From contig JAEZGC010000063.1 of NCBI GenBank assembly GCA_023437345.1, positions 1 to 5,504 of the forward strand: a stretch of DNA of 5,504 nt. Reading direction: 5' to 3'. Each line of letters begins with the position of its first letter. Position 1 is the stretch's first letter. A program made the position numbers and the translations under genes. The DNA comes from Actinomycetes bacterium. GTDB lineage: Bacteria > Actinomycetota > Actinomycetes > Propionibacteriales > Propionibacteriaceae. Below are positions 1-5,232 of the stretch, piece after piece. A model generated the notes under the pieces. It saw nothing but the letters and a program-made list of their open reading frames with translations, was not told where the DNA came from and did no database searches.

Positions 1-33
1 GGGGGGGGGGGGGGGGGGGGGCGGGGGGGGGGG
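1..33. repeat. Poly-G run at contig edge, probable sequencing artefact
   Basis: Thirty-two of the first 33 bases are G, interrupted by a single C at 22. The run sits where the Rossmann-fold N-terminus of the first TrkA protein should be encoded, and it matches no part of that family. Poly-G at a read or contig end is a known artefact of two-colour sequencing chemistry. The following bases to about 45 (C-rich) also encode implausible prolines, so the unreliable stretch may extend that far. Confidence 0.8.
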
Positions 34-642
34 CTGCCCCCGCCCCACCACTCGGTTGCCGTGATCGACATCATGCAGGACGCGTTCCGGCGACTCGGCC
101 CCCAGTTCCAGGGCAAGACCGTCAAGGGCGTCGGCTTCGACCGACAGGTGCTGGTCAGGGCCGGGATCGAGCGCGCCGACGGGTTCGCTGCGGTGTCCAG
201 CGGCGACAACTCGAACATCCTGGCCGCCAGGGTGGTCCGCGAGACCTTCGGCGTCCATAACGTCGTGGCGCGGATCTACGACCAGGGCCGCGCCGAGGTC
301 TACGAGCGGCTCGGCATCCCGTCGGTCGCGACAGTCCGCTGGACCGCCGACCAGATCCTGCGCCGGCTGCTGCCGTCGGGCTCCGAGCCGCAGTGGCGCG
401 ACCCGTCGGGCCACGTCCGGCTGATCGAGGTGTACGTCGACTCCGGCTGGGTGGGCCGCACGATAGCCACCATGGAGGCCGCCGGCCGCTGCCAGATCCC
501 GTTCCTGGCCAGGTTCGGTGCCGGCATGGTGCCGCAGGCCGGCACCGTCCTGCAGGACGGTGACCTGGTCTACGCCGCGGTGACCAACGACCAGGTCGGC
601 GACGTCGAGGACGTCTTCGGCCAGGCCCCGACCGACCACTGA
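34..642 (+). CDS. trkA: TrkA family potassium uptake regulator (first of pair), 5'-truncated
   Basis: Cytoplasmic nucleotide-binding subunit that gates a Trk/Ktr-type K+ channel; homologue of the first gene of the actinobacterial ceoB/ceoC pair. The reading frame is already TrkA-like before the GTG at 61: codons 49-60 read H-S-V-A and continue into V-I-D-I, the second strand of the RCK_N Rossmann fold. The GTG at 61 is therefore an internal valine, and the true start with the GxGxxG loop lies beyond the edge. Numbered from that GTG, RCK_N continues through VGFDRQVL (24-31), GDNSN (48-52), VARIYD (68-73) and TVRWTADQILRRLLP (91-105). An RCK_C domain follows at about 118-185. The gene ends at TGA 640-642 and is followed 11 nt later by a second trkA, so the two are co-transcribed. 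Residues before about position 46 are untrustworthy. Confidence 0.93.
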   Translation: MPPPHHSVAVIDIMQDAFRRLGPQFQGKTVKGVGFDRQVLVRAGIERADGFAAVSSGDNSNILAARVVRETFGVHNVVARIYDQGRAEVYERLGIPSVATVRWTADQILRRLLPSGSEPQWRDPSGHVRLIEVYVDSGWVGRTIATMEAAGRCQIPFLARFGAGMVPQAGTVLQDGDLVYAAVTNDQVGDVEDVFGQAPTDH

Positions 643-653
643 GAGGCACCACC

Positions 654-1334
654 ATGCGCGTCGTGATCGCCGGGGCCGGCAATGTCGGCCGCTCCATCGC
701 CCGGGAGCTGATCACCAACGGGCACCACGTCCTGCTGATCGACAAGGACCCGGCCGCCATCAAGCCGGACAGCGTGCCCGAGGCCGAATGGCTGCTGGCC
801 GACGCCTGCGAGCTGACCTCGCTGGAGGAGTCGGGCCTGGACACCTGCGATGTCGCGATCGCCGCCACCGGCGACGACAAGGCGAACCTCGTCCACTCGC
901 TGCTGGCCAAGACCGAGTTCGGCGTGCCACGCACCGTCGGCCGGGTGAACCACCCCTCCAACGAGTGGATGTTCGACGAGCAGTGGGGAGTCGACGTCGC
1001 GGTGTCCACGCCCCGGCTGATCTGCGCCCTCGTCGAGGAGGCAGTCACCGTGGGCGACCTGGTGCGGCTGCTCAGCTTCCACGGCGGCCGGGCGAACCTC
1101 GTGGAGATGACCCTCCCCGAGGAGTCGCCGCGGGTCGGCACCCGGGTGGCGGACCTCAACCTGCCCGGGGACGCCGTGCTGGTCGCGATCATCCGCGACG
1201 GCGCCGCCCGTCCGCCGGAGCGGGACGCCGCGCTGGAGGCCAACGACGAGCTGCTGTTCGTGGCCGGTGCGGTCCACGAGGAGGACCTGGCCCAGTACCT
1301 GATGCCGCGTCCCGGACGCGCCACCGGGGCCTGA
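654..1334 (+). CDS. trkA: TrkA family potassium uptake regulator (second of pair), complete
   Basis: Complete 226-residue RCK protein that binds NAD(H)/nucleotide and controls K+ uptake together with its upstream paralogue; homologue of the second gene of the ceoB/ceoC pair. RCK_N begins with MRVVIAGAGNVG, the glycine loop GAGNVG at residues 7-12. It has the ribose-binding acidic residue D30 at the end of strand two (LLID), then AATGDD (70-75) and VGRVNHPSNEWMF (95-107). RCK_C spans about 137-218 (GTRVADLNLPGDAVLVAIIR, 162-181). The start is well supported: ATG 654 has a GAGAGG Shine-Dalgarno at 641-646, seven bases upstream and overlapping the stop of the first trkA. The partner channel gene is not in the window. 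The gene converges on the OB-fold gene with an 18-bp gap. Confidence 0.96.
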   Translation: MRVVIAGAGNVGRSIARELITNGHHVLLIDKDPAAIKPDSVPEAEWLLADACELTSLEESGLDTCDVAIAATGDDKANLVHSLLAKTEFGVPRTVGRVNHPSNEWMFDEQWGVDVAVSTPRLICALVEEAVTVGDLVRLLSFHGGRANLVEMTLPEESPRVGTRVADLNLPGDAVLVAIIRDGAARPPERDAALEANDELLFVAGAVHEEDLAQYLMPRPGRATGA

Positions 1335-1350
1335 GCGGGGCGGTTCAGGC
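1329..1350 (+). terminator. Hairpin between convergent trkA and OB-fold genes
   Basis: Bases 1329-1336 (GCCTGAGC) pair with 1343-1350 (GTTCAGGC): an 8-bp stem with one G-U pair and a six-base loop. The stem contains the trkA stop codon and nearly fills the 18-bp gap to the opposing gene. No U-tract follows, which is common for actinobacterial terminators. On the minus strand the G-U becomes an A-C mismatch, leaving a 6-bp stem. The function is inferred from position and structure only. Confidence 0.4.
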
Positions 1351-1352
1351 AG

Positions 1353-1721
1353 TCAGGGAGCTATCAGGTTGTAGCGCGGGTTGTAGATCCGGCGCTCGCC
1401 GTCCACGAACGACACCCTGCCCTCCACCGAGAGTTCGCGTCCGGCGGCGACGCCGGGGATCTCGCGGCGGCCCATCCAGATCAGCGTTATCGAGTCCGAC
1501 CCGTCGCTGAAGGTCGCCTCGAGCCACGGTGTGCCACGCCGGGGCTCCATCTTGAGCGCGCTGACGGACCCGCGCAGCCGAACCCGCTCCCGGTCGACGA
1601 TGTCGCAGATCCGGGTCGCCCCGGCGGCCTCGGCGACCCGCTGCCGCTCCTGCGCCGCGAGGTCGGCGCTGGAGGATCCCCAGCGCCGCAACGCCCGCAG
1701 CAGCGGGTTCGACCCGGCCAT
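1353..1721 (-). CDS. OB-fold nucleic-acid-binding domain protein
   Basis: A 122-residue protein resembling the small OB-fold proteins encoded near dut and trkA in actinobacteria (the Rv2694c type). Residues 1-30 form a charged, probably helical N-terminus (LAAQERQRVAEAAG). Residues 35-45 read TRICDIVDRER, the usual lead-in to the barrel. The five-stranded OB-fold covers about 46-120, with RVRLRGSVSALKM, WLEATFSDGSDSITLIWMGRR and the late strands ELSVEGRVSFVDGERRIYNP. Similar folds bind single-stranded DNA or RNA, but no substrate is visible and the function is unknown. ATG 1721-1719 directly abuts the DUF3710 stop (TAG 1724-1722), and an AGGA lies ten bases upstream inside the DUF3710 coding end, which suggests translational coupling. 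It is the last gene of the four-gene operon. Confidence 0.9.
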   Translation of the reverse strand: MAGSNPLLRALRRWGSSSADLAAQERQRVAEAAGATRICDIVDRERVRLRGSVSALKMEPRRGTPWLEATFSDGSDSITLIWMGRREIPGVAAGRELSVEGRVSFVDGERRIYNPRYNLIAP

Positions 1722-2456
1722 CTAGCCGGCGTCCTGGGTGGGCAGATCCATGGTGATCAGCTCGCCGGGGACCATCGGACGGTCGCCCCTGCGCACCACG
1801 AGGTTTCGGAAGAACTCGACGAACGGACCAGCCTTCGCCTCGGCCGCCTCGGCCAGCGCGGCCTCGCCCAGCAGGGTGCCGCGCAGCAGCCAGCGCGGGC
1901 CTTCGGCGAACCAGATCCGCGAGACGTGGAACAGCTGCTCCCCCGCCGGCCCGGTCTGCGGCATGACGCGGCGCACCTCGGTGCCGAACAGGCCCGCGAC
2001 CAGCTCGGCGGTCCCGCCGGCCTGGCCGGCCTCGTCCACGAGTTCCTCGCGCAGGTCGTCGGCCAGACCCCCGCTGGCGGGGGCGGCGAACAGGGCGACC
2101 TCGAGCCCCGAGGTGCGCCACACGCCGGTGATCGCCCGAACCTGCCGGGTCGCCTCGTTGACCTGCAGCTGCAGGTTGAGCCCCGGCCACGGCGTGATGA
2201 TCAGCGCACCCAGGTCGATCCGGTTGACCTCGTCCTGCCCCAAGTCGACCTCGTCGATGTCGAACGGGCCGTCGGCGCGGGGATCGTCCGACTCGTCGTC
2301 CAGCTCGTCCAGCTCGTCCAGCTCTTCGAGCTCGTCGTCGACGCCATCGGAGGACGCGGCGGCCTCCTCGTCCAGTTCAAGGGCGACGTCGGTCGCCTCG
2401 GGATCGGTCCCGGCCGGGGACCCAGCCTGCTCGTCGGTGCGCTTGCGCCCAAACAT
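1722..2456 (-). CDS. DUF3710 domain-containing protein
   Basis: A 244-residue actinobacterial protein of unknown function. I start it at ATG 2456, giving MFGRKR, because family members typically begin MFGR. The adjacent upstream GTG (2459) would add one residue and make a 4-nt overlap with the dut stop. Residues 27-60 are a strongly acidic, low-complexity linker made of E-L-D repeats. The conserved domain runs from about 62 (GPFDIDEVD) through RIDLGALIITPWPGLNLQLQV (79-99), LEVALFAAP (118-126), DLREELVDE (133-141), then WFAEGPRWLLRGTLLGEAAL and FFRNLVVRRGDRPM near the C-terminus. A purine-rich AGGAGAGAAGG stretch upstream (2472-2462) is the RBS and lies within the dut tail. It has no signal peptide or membrane span and sits between dut and the OB-fold gene in the operon. 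Confidence 0.92.
   Translation of the reverse strand: MFGRKRTDEQAGSPAGTDPEATDVALELDEEAAASSDGVDDELEELDELDELDDESDDPRADGPFDIDEVDLGQDEVNRIDLGALIITPWPGLNLQLQVNEATRQVRAITGVWRTSGLEVALFAAPASGGLADDLREELVDEAGQAGGTAELVAGLFGTEVRRVMPQTGPAGEQLFHVSRIWFAEGPRWLLRGTLLGEAALAEAAEAKAGPFVEFFRNLVVRRGDRPMVPGELITMDLPTQDAG
2301..2336 (-). repeat. 9-bp tandem repeat coding the acidic E-L-D tract of DUF3710
   Basis: Four 9-base units read on the plus strand as CAGCTCGTC, CAGCTCGTC, CAGCTCTTC and GAGCTCGTC: two perfect and two with one change each. Being a multiple of three, the array stays in frame and codes D-E-L repeats on the minus strand. It is a likely slippage site for length variation of the linker. Confidence 0.85.
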
Positions 2457-2953
2457 CACTGCCTTCTCTCCTGTGTGTCCTGTGTCTGCTCCCAGTGCCG
2501 GATGCCGCCGGTCGAGCCGTGTCCGCCGGTCCCACGCGCGCTGGCCGGGAGTTCGTCAGTCACCGCGAAGGAGGCCAGCCCGACCCGCTGCACCACCAGT
2601 TGCGCGATCAGGTCGCCCTTGCTGAGGTGCACCTCGCGGCTGCCGTCGGTGTTCAACAGGCAGACCATGATCTCCCCGCGGTACCCGGCATCGACCGTAC
2701 CGGGTGCGTTGACAATCGTCAGGCCGTGCCGCGCCGCGAGGCCGGAACGGGGGTGGACCAGGCCGACCCAGCCCGGCGGGATCGCAACCGCGATGCCGGT
2801 GCGGACCAGCCGCCGCTCCCCCGGCTGCAGGGTGCATTCCTCGGCGATGGCCAGATCGGCGCCGGCGTCGCCGGGCCGGGCGTACCGCGGCAGCGGGATC
2901 TCCGGGTCGAGCACCCGCAGCCCGACCACCACCCGCTCAGCGCCCTCGGTCAT
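2456..2953 (-). CDS. dut: Deoxyuridine 5'-triphosphate nucleotidohydrolase (dUTPase)
   Basis: Hydrolyses dUTP to dUMP and pyrophosphate, keeping uracil out of DNA and supplying dUMP for dTMP synthesis; a homotrimeric cytoplasmic enzyme. All five motifs are present in the 165 residues: motif 1 RPGDAGADL (26-34), motif 2 HPRSGLAARHG (67-77), motif 3 GTVDAGYRGEI (85-95) with catalytic D88 and uracil-site Y91, motif 4 KGDLIAQLVV (112-121), and motif 5 RGTGGHGSTGG (140-150). The motif 5 aromatic position is histidine (H145) instead of the usual phenylalanine, as also found in the mycobacterial enzyme. About 15 extra residues (IRHWEQTQDTQERRQ) follow motif 5. ATG 2953 overlaps the DUF3093 stop as ATGA, and the dut stop overlaps the DUF3710 start. 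Identification is secure. Confidence 0.98.
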   Translation of the reverse strand: MTEGAERVVVGLRVLDPEIPLPRYARPGDAGADLAIAEECTLQPGERRLVRTGIAVAIPPGWVGLVHPRSGLAARHGLTIVNAPGTVDAGYRGEIMVCLLNTDGSREVHLSKGDLIAQLVVQRVGLASFAVTDELPASARGTGGHGSTGGIRHWEQTQDTQERRQ

Positions 2954-3405
2954 CGCTGCATGCTACTTCGCGCAGCCGCCACCGCGGCAGCCAGTTCGCG
3001 GGGGCGGCGGGTGGACACCAGCCAGTAGGGGTGCGGGTCGGCGGGGTCCTCGACGCCCACCCGGACGGCGGTGCGCAGGTAGCCACGGGTGACCAGGTGG
3101 GCCGCCCGGTCGGCCTCCGGGCCGAGCAGGCGCCTGGTGGCCGCGGCGTCCAGCGGCTCAACCTCGCCCAGCCAGGGCCACTCCAGCAGCGATCCCCCGG
3201 CGGTCAGCCCGGTGTCGTCCACGATCACCGCGACGCTGCCGTACCGCAGCAGCGCTCCCGCCACCGCGGCAGTGGTGACCGCCCCGGCGACCAGGCCGAC
3301 CCACGGCGACACGGTGAAGCCGACCACAGTGGTGAAGCTGACGGCGAAGAACAGGCCGATCCCCCACCAGGAGGCCGGCGCCCACAGTCGTTCGCGGTAG
3401 TGCAC
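2950..3405 (-). CDS. DUF3093 domain-containing membrane protein
   Basis: A 151-residue actinobacterial protein of unknown function. After YRERLW (3-8), two hydrophobic helices follow at about 12-32 and 35-53. A soluble PH-like cytoplasmic part then contains EWPWLGEVEPLDA (75-87), RRLLGPEADRAAHLVTRG (91-108) and the conserved DPADPHPYWLVSTRRP (120-135). The start is GTG 3405. No Shine-Dalgarno precedes it, but a TAGGTT box lies at the exact distance for transcription to start on this G, so it is probably translated leaderlessly. It is the first gene of the operon and its stop overlaps the dut start by four bases (2950-2953). In M. tuberculosis, as I recall it, the homologue is encoded opposite to dut; here both lie on the same strand. 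Confidence 0.9.
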   Translation of the reverse strand: MHYRERLWAPASWWGIGLFFAVSFTTVVGFTVSPWVGLVAGAVTTAAVAGALLRYGSVAVIVDDTGLTAGGSLLEWPWLGEVEPLDAAATRRLLGPEADRAAHLVTRGYLRTAVRVGVEDPADPHPYWLVSTRRPRELAAAVAAARSSMQR

Positions 3406-3444
3406 CCCAAAAACCTAGCCCACCTAGGATGGCTCCAGTGTCAC
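3406..3444 (-). promoter_or_regulatory. Candidate promoter of the DUF3093-dut operon (leaderless)
   Basis: On the minus strand TAGGTT (3417-3412) fits the actinobacterial TANNNT -10 consensus. Counting its last T as -7 places +1 at 3405, the G of the GTG start, so the transcript would be leaderless, in line with the absent RBS. There is no convincing -35; a GTGACA at 3444-3439 is TTGACA-like but leaves a 21-base spacer, which is too long. Confidence 0.55.
3414..3428. promoter_or_regulatory. CCTAG-N5-CTAGG inverted repeat shared by divergent promoters
   Basis: CCTAG (3414-3418), CCCAC, CTAGG (3424-3428) form a perfect interrupted palindrome in the middle of the divergent intergenic gap. Each arm contributes to an outward-facing -10 candidate: TAGGTT on the minus strand and TAGGAT on the plus strand. 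It may simply be two back-to-back -10 elements, or a dyad operator for a dimeric regulator. Confidence 0.5.
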
Positions 3445-3463
3445 CGGTGAGGAAGGACAGACG
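3425..3463 (+). promoter_or_regulatory. Candidate promoter and RBS of the DUF4235 gene
   Basis: TAGGAT (3425-3430) fits TANNNT and predicts a transcript start near 3437, giving a leader of about 27 bases. The leader includes an 8-bp palindrome CACCGGTG (3442-3449) and a strong Shine-Dalgarno, GAAGGA (3452-3457), six bases before ATG 3464. A -35 is not recognisable. Confidence 0.5.
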
Positions 3464-3742
3464 ATGGGCCTGCCGCGCAAGCTGATGTGGAACCTGTACG
3501 CCGGAGCCATCGGCGCCCTGGCGGCCGTGGTCGTGAACAAGGCGCTGGGCGCAGCCTGGCGGGCGACCACCGGCGACGAGCCGCCCGCAGTCGACGATCC
3601 TGACGCCTCCACCCGGCGGCTGCTCGCCTGGACGGTGGCCAGTGCCACAGGGATGGCGGTCGCAACGGTCGCGGTGAACCGGTTCGCCGCAGCGTCGTGG
3701 GAGCGTGCCCTTGGCGAACCCGCGCCGCGGCGTCCCCGCTGA
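3464..3742 (+). CDS. DUF4235 domain-containing small membrane protein
   Basis: A 92-residue protein of unknown function found mainly in actinobacteria. KLMWNLYAGAIGALAAVVVN (6-25) begins the first hydrophobic helix (about 9-30). After a polar loop (RATTGDEPPAVDDPDAST, 33-50) a second helix covers about 53-72 (LLAWTVASATGMAVATVAV), followed by NRFAAASWERALGEP and a basic tail PRRPR. The layout of two helices separated by an acidic Asp/Pro loop agrees with DUF4235. Start ATG 3464 has a good RBS. The gene is monocistronic as far as visible, divergent from the dut operon and convergent with DUF4193, with only seven bases between the two stops. Confidence 0.85.
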   Translation: MGLPRKLMWNLYAGAIGALAAVVVNKALGAAWRATTGDEPPAVDDPDASTRRLLAWTVASATGMAVATVAVNRFAAASWERALGEPAPRRPR

Positions 3743-3754
3743 GCCCGGCTCAGC
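3738..3754. terminator. Perfect 17-bp palindrome spanning both stop codons of convergent genes
   Basis: GCTGAGCC-C-GGCTCAGC (3738-3754) is perfectly self-complementary. Folded, it gives a 7-bp GC-rich stem with a three-base loop on either strand. It contains the TGA of DUF4235 (3740-3742) and the TGA of DUF4193 (3752-3750). With only seven bases between the genes it is the obvious candidate bidirectional terminator. No U-tract is present. Confidence 0.6.
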
Positions 3755-4046
3755 CGGCGCAGTCCACGCAGTAGTACTGGCCGTCCCTGACTGCGGCGAT
3801 CTGGCTGCGGTGCTTCACCAGGAAGCAGGACGCGCAGGTGAACTCGTCGGCCTGACGGGGCAGCACCCTCACCGTCAGCTCTTCGTGGGAGAGGTCGGCA
3901 CCGGGCAACTCGAAGGTCTCGGCCGCCTCGACCTCGTCCTCGTCGACCTTGCCGGAGTTCTTGTCGTTGCGCCGGGTCTTGAGCTCCTCGATGCTGTCTT
4001 CGCTCTCTTCGTCAGACTTGCGAGGGGCGTCGTAATCCGTTGCCAT
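3750..4046 (-). CDS. DUF4193 zinc-ribbon-like protein
   Basis: A 98-residue conserved actinobacterial protein of unknown function (the Rv2699c type). I start it at ATG 4046 (MATDYDAPRK), the usual N-terminus of the family; an in-frame ATG at 4058 would add MVQR. The N-terminal part is charged and probably disordered (EDSIEELKTRRND, 16-28), followed by acidic DEDEVEAAE and the family signature FELPGADLSHEELTVRVLP (45-63). The C-terminus has two cysteine pairs, C71-x2-C74 (FTCASC) and C93-x2-C96 (YYCVDC), a likely four-cysteine zinc site. No membrane span or signal peptide is visible. The RBS is weak (GGATGG about eight bases upstream). It is divergent from sepH. Confidence 0.93.
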   Translation of the reverse strand: MATDYDAPRKSDEESEDSIEELKTRRNDKNSGKVDEDEVEAAETFELPGADLSHEELTVRVLPRQADEFTCASCFLVKHRSQIAAVRDGQYYCVDCAG

Positions 4047-4278
4047 CCGTTGAACCATCCATTCCGCCAGGGCGCCCGGAGCGCCCGGTCATCACGCCAG
4101 TGCCGCCGTTGTGCGGAGCCATGCATATCACATGCCACCAAGCCCCTCCAATCGCCGAGACCCGACGGCCGTAGCGACTGATGGATCGGTGATCGGCCCG
4201 GCCCGGTTGGGGTCCGAAGCGCGGGGAGCTTGGTAGGTTACCCAGCAAGTACTCGCGCACCCGCACCTGGAGACGTAC
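4047..4278. other. Divergent intergenic region between DUF4193 and sepH
   Basis: These 232 bases hold no coding signal I can support. They include a 9-bp direct repeat, GCGCCCGGA/GCGCCCGGT (4072-4080 and 4081-4089), an AT-richer patch with GCAT-N5-ATGC (4123-4135), a GATCGG direct repeat (4184-4196) and, near the right end, the sepH promoter and RBS. No -10 box for DUF4193 is evident close to its start. A minus-strand TAACCT (4240-4235) overlaps the sepH -10 but would give a leader of nearly 190 bases. Confidence 0.6.
4231..4273 (+). promoter_or_regulatory. Extended -10 promoter and RBS of sepH
   Basis: TGG-TAGGTT (4231-4239) is an extended -10 (TGn plus TANNNT) that predicts transcription from about 4246 and a leader of about 33 bases. 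A GGAGA Shine-Dalgarno (4269-4273) lies five bases before ATG 4279. Just upstream, the reading frame of sepH has a TAG at 4234-4236. Together these fix the start at 4279 and rule out an upstream in-frame start. A -35 is not clear. Confidence 0.6.
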
Positions 4279-5232
4279 ATGGGAGACAGTGCACTCTCGC
4301 CGAGGGAAATCCAGACCCGGATCCGGGCTGGGGAATCCGTCGACGAGGTGGCGCGCGCCGCAGGCGTGGACCGGGCCCGGGTCGAACCGTTCGCAGTCCC
4401 GGTGATCGCCGAACGCGAGTTCATCGCCGGACAGGCGCAGACCCACCCGGCTCGCCGCGGTGGCGAGACCATCGCGCACCGCACCCTTGGCAGCGTGGTC
4501 ACCGACCGGCTGCTGCCCCGGCAGGTCGACCCGGACACCGTGCGTTGGGACGCGTGGAAGCTGGAGGGTCGCCGCTGGGCGGTCAAGGTGACCTGGGCCG
4601 GCGGACGGCAGGAGCGCGACGCGCGCTTCATCTACGACCAGGCGGGCCGGTTCTCGGTGGCCGACAACGACGACGCCCGCTGGTTGCTGGGGCTCCACGC
4701 GCCCACCCCTGAACCCGCCGCCGCGCCGGACCAGGCCCAGGAGGCCGAGCCGACGGTCGGGCTGAACGATGACCTGGCGCTGGTTCGGGTGGTGCAGCCG
4801 GGTCCCCAACTGGAGGACACCGGACCCATCGAGGACGACGACACGTTCGGCCAGGATGCCTACTCCGAGGCCGAGCTCACCGAGGTGGACGGGGTCTACG
4901 ACATAGTCACCAACCCCACCGGCGGGATCGACGTCCTTTACGACATGCTGTCGGGGATCGACGAGGACTCGGTGCGGATCTACTCCGGCCTGGTCCGTCC
5001 GGTGGCCGGCCAGCCGGCCTCACCGGTGCTCAACGAGCCTGGCGAGGACGACGCAGCTGAGCCGGAGCCCGAGCCCGATCCTGTCGAGCCGTCAGCCGAA
5101 CCCGAACAGCCAGCCCTGCTCGATGAGGAGGCGCCGCAGGCCAAGCCGGCCAAGGCGCGCCGCAAGCGCGCCCGGGTCCCGTCCTGGGACGAAATAGTCT
5201 TCGGCTCGCCCACCCCCCGCAAGCCGACCTGA
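4279..5232 (+). CDS. sepH: Septation protein SepH (DUF3071), N-terminally short form
   Basis: SepH binds FtsZ and stimulates Z-ring assembly in actinobacteria. Here 317 residues. The helix-turn-helix core of DUF3071 is clear: LSPREIQTRIRAGESVDEVARAAGV (6-30) and the following VEPFAVPVIAEREFIAG (35-51). A second conserved part, VRWDAWKLEGRRWAVKVTW (88-106), extends to about 140. Residues 141-290 are a disordered-looking, acidic and proline-rich linker with an EPEPEPDP tract (261-268). The C-terminus is basic (KARRKRAR, 292-299) and ends in the SepH signature VPSWDEIVFG (300-309). Known SepH proteins, as I recall them, carry a beta-rich segment of roughly 55 residues before LSPREIQ; here only five residues precede it. 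Promoter, RBS and an upstream in-frame stop support the short form. Confidence 0.93.
   Translation: MGDSALSPREIQTRIRAGESVDEVARAAGVDRARVEPFAVPVIAEREFIAGQAQTHPARRGGETIAHRTLGSVVTDRLLPRQVDPDTVRWDAWKLEGRRWAVKVTWAGGRQERDARFIYDQAGRFSVADNDDARWLLGLHAPTPEPAAAPDQAQEAEPTVGLNDDLALVRVVQPGPQLEDTGPIEDDDTFGQDAYSEAELTEVDGVYDIVTNPTGGIDVLYDMLSGIDEDSVRIYSGLVRPVAGQPASPVLNEPGEDDAAEPEPEPDPVEPSAEPEQPALLDEEAPQAKPAKARRKRARVPSWDEIVFGSPTPRKPT

Noticed and set aside
1..33. G-quadruplex or telomere-like element
   Set aside because: It lies within the coding position of a conserved domain at a contig edge, so a sequencing artefact is far more likely.
155..1324. Long minus-strand open frame opposite the trkA pair
   Set aside because: Low-complexity Arg/Ser/Pro-rich translation, typical of a GC-rich shadow; the plus strand carries two clear TrkA proteins.
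1738..3092. Long plus-strand open frames opposite DUF3710 and dut
   Set aside because: The serine runs and Arg/Pro-rich translations are antisense images of the acidic tract and of dut, whose motifs are unmistakable.
4047..4058. Upstream ATG at 4058 as the DUF4193 start
   Set aside because: The family begins MATDYDAPRK, which matches ATG 4046; the extra MVQR has no support.
4119..4140. Operator or promoter for DUF4193 around the AT-richer GCAT-N5-ATGC patch
   Set aside because: No TANNNT at a suitable place and only a 4-bp dyad; too weak to call.
3705..4181. Plus-strand frame across the DUF4193 gene
   Set aside because: Antisense to a protein with strong family motifs; no RBS and no recognisable domain.
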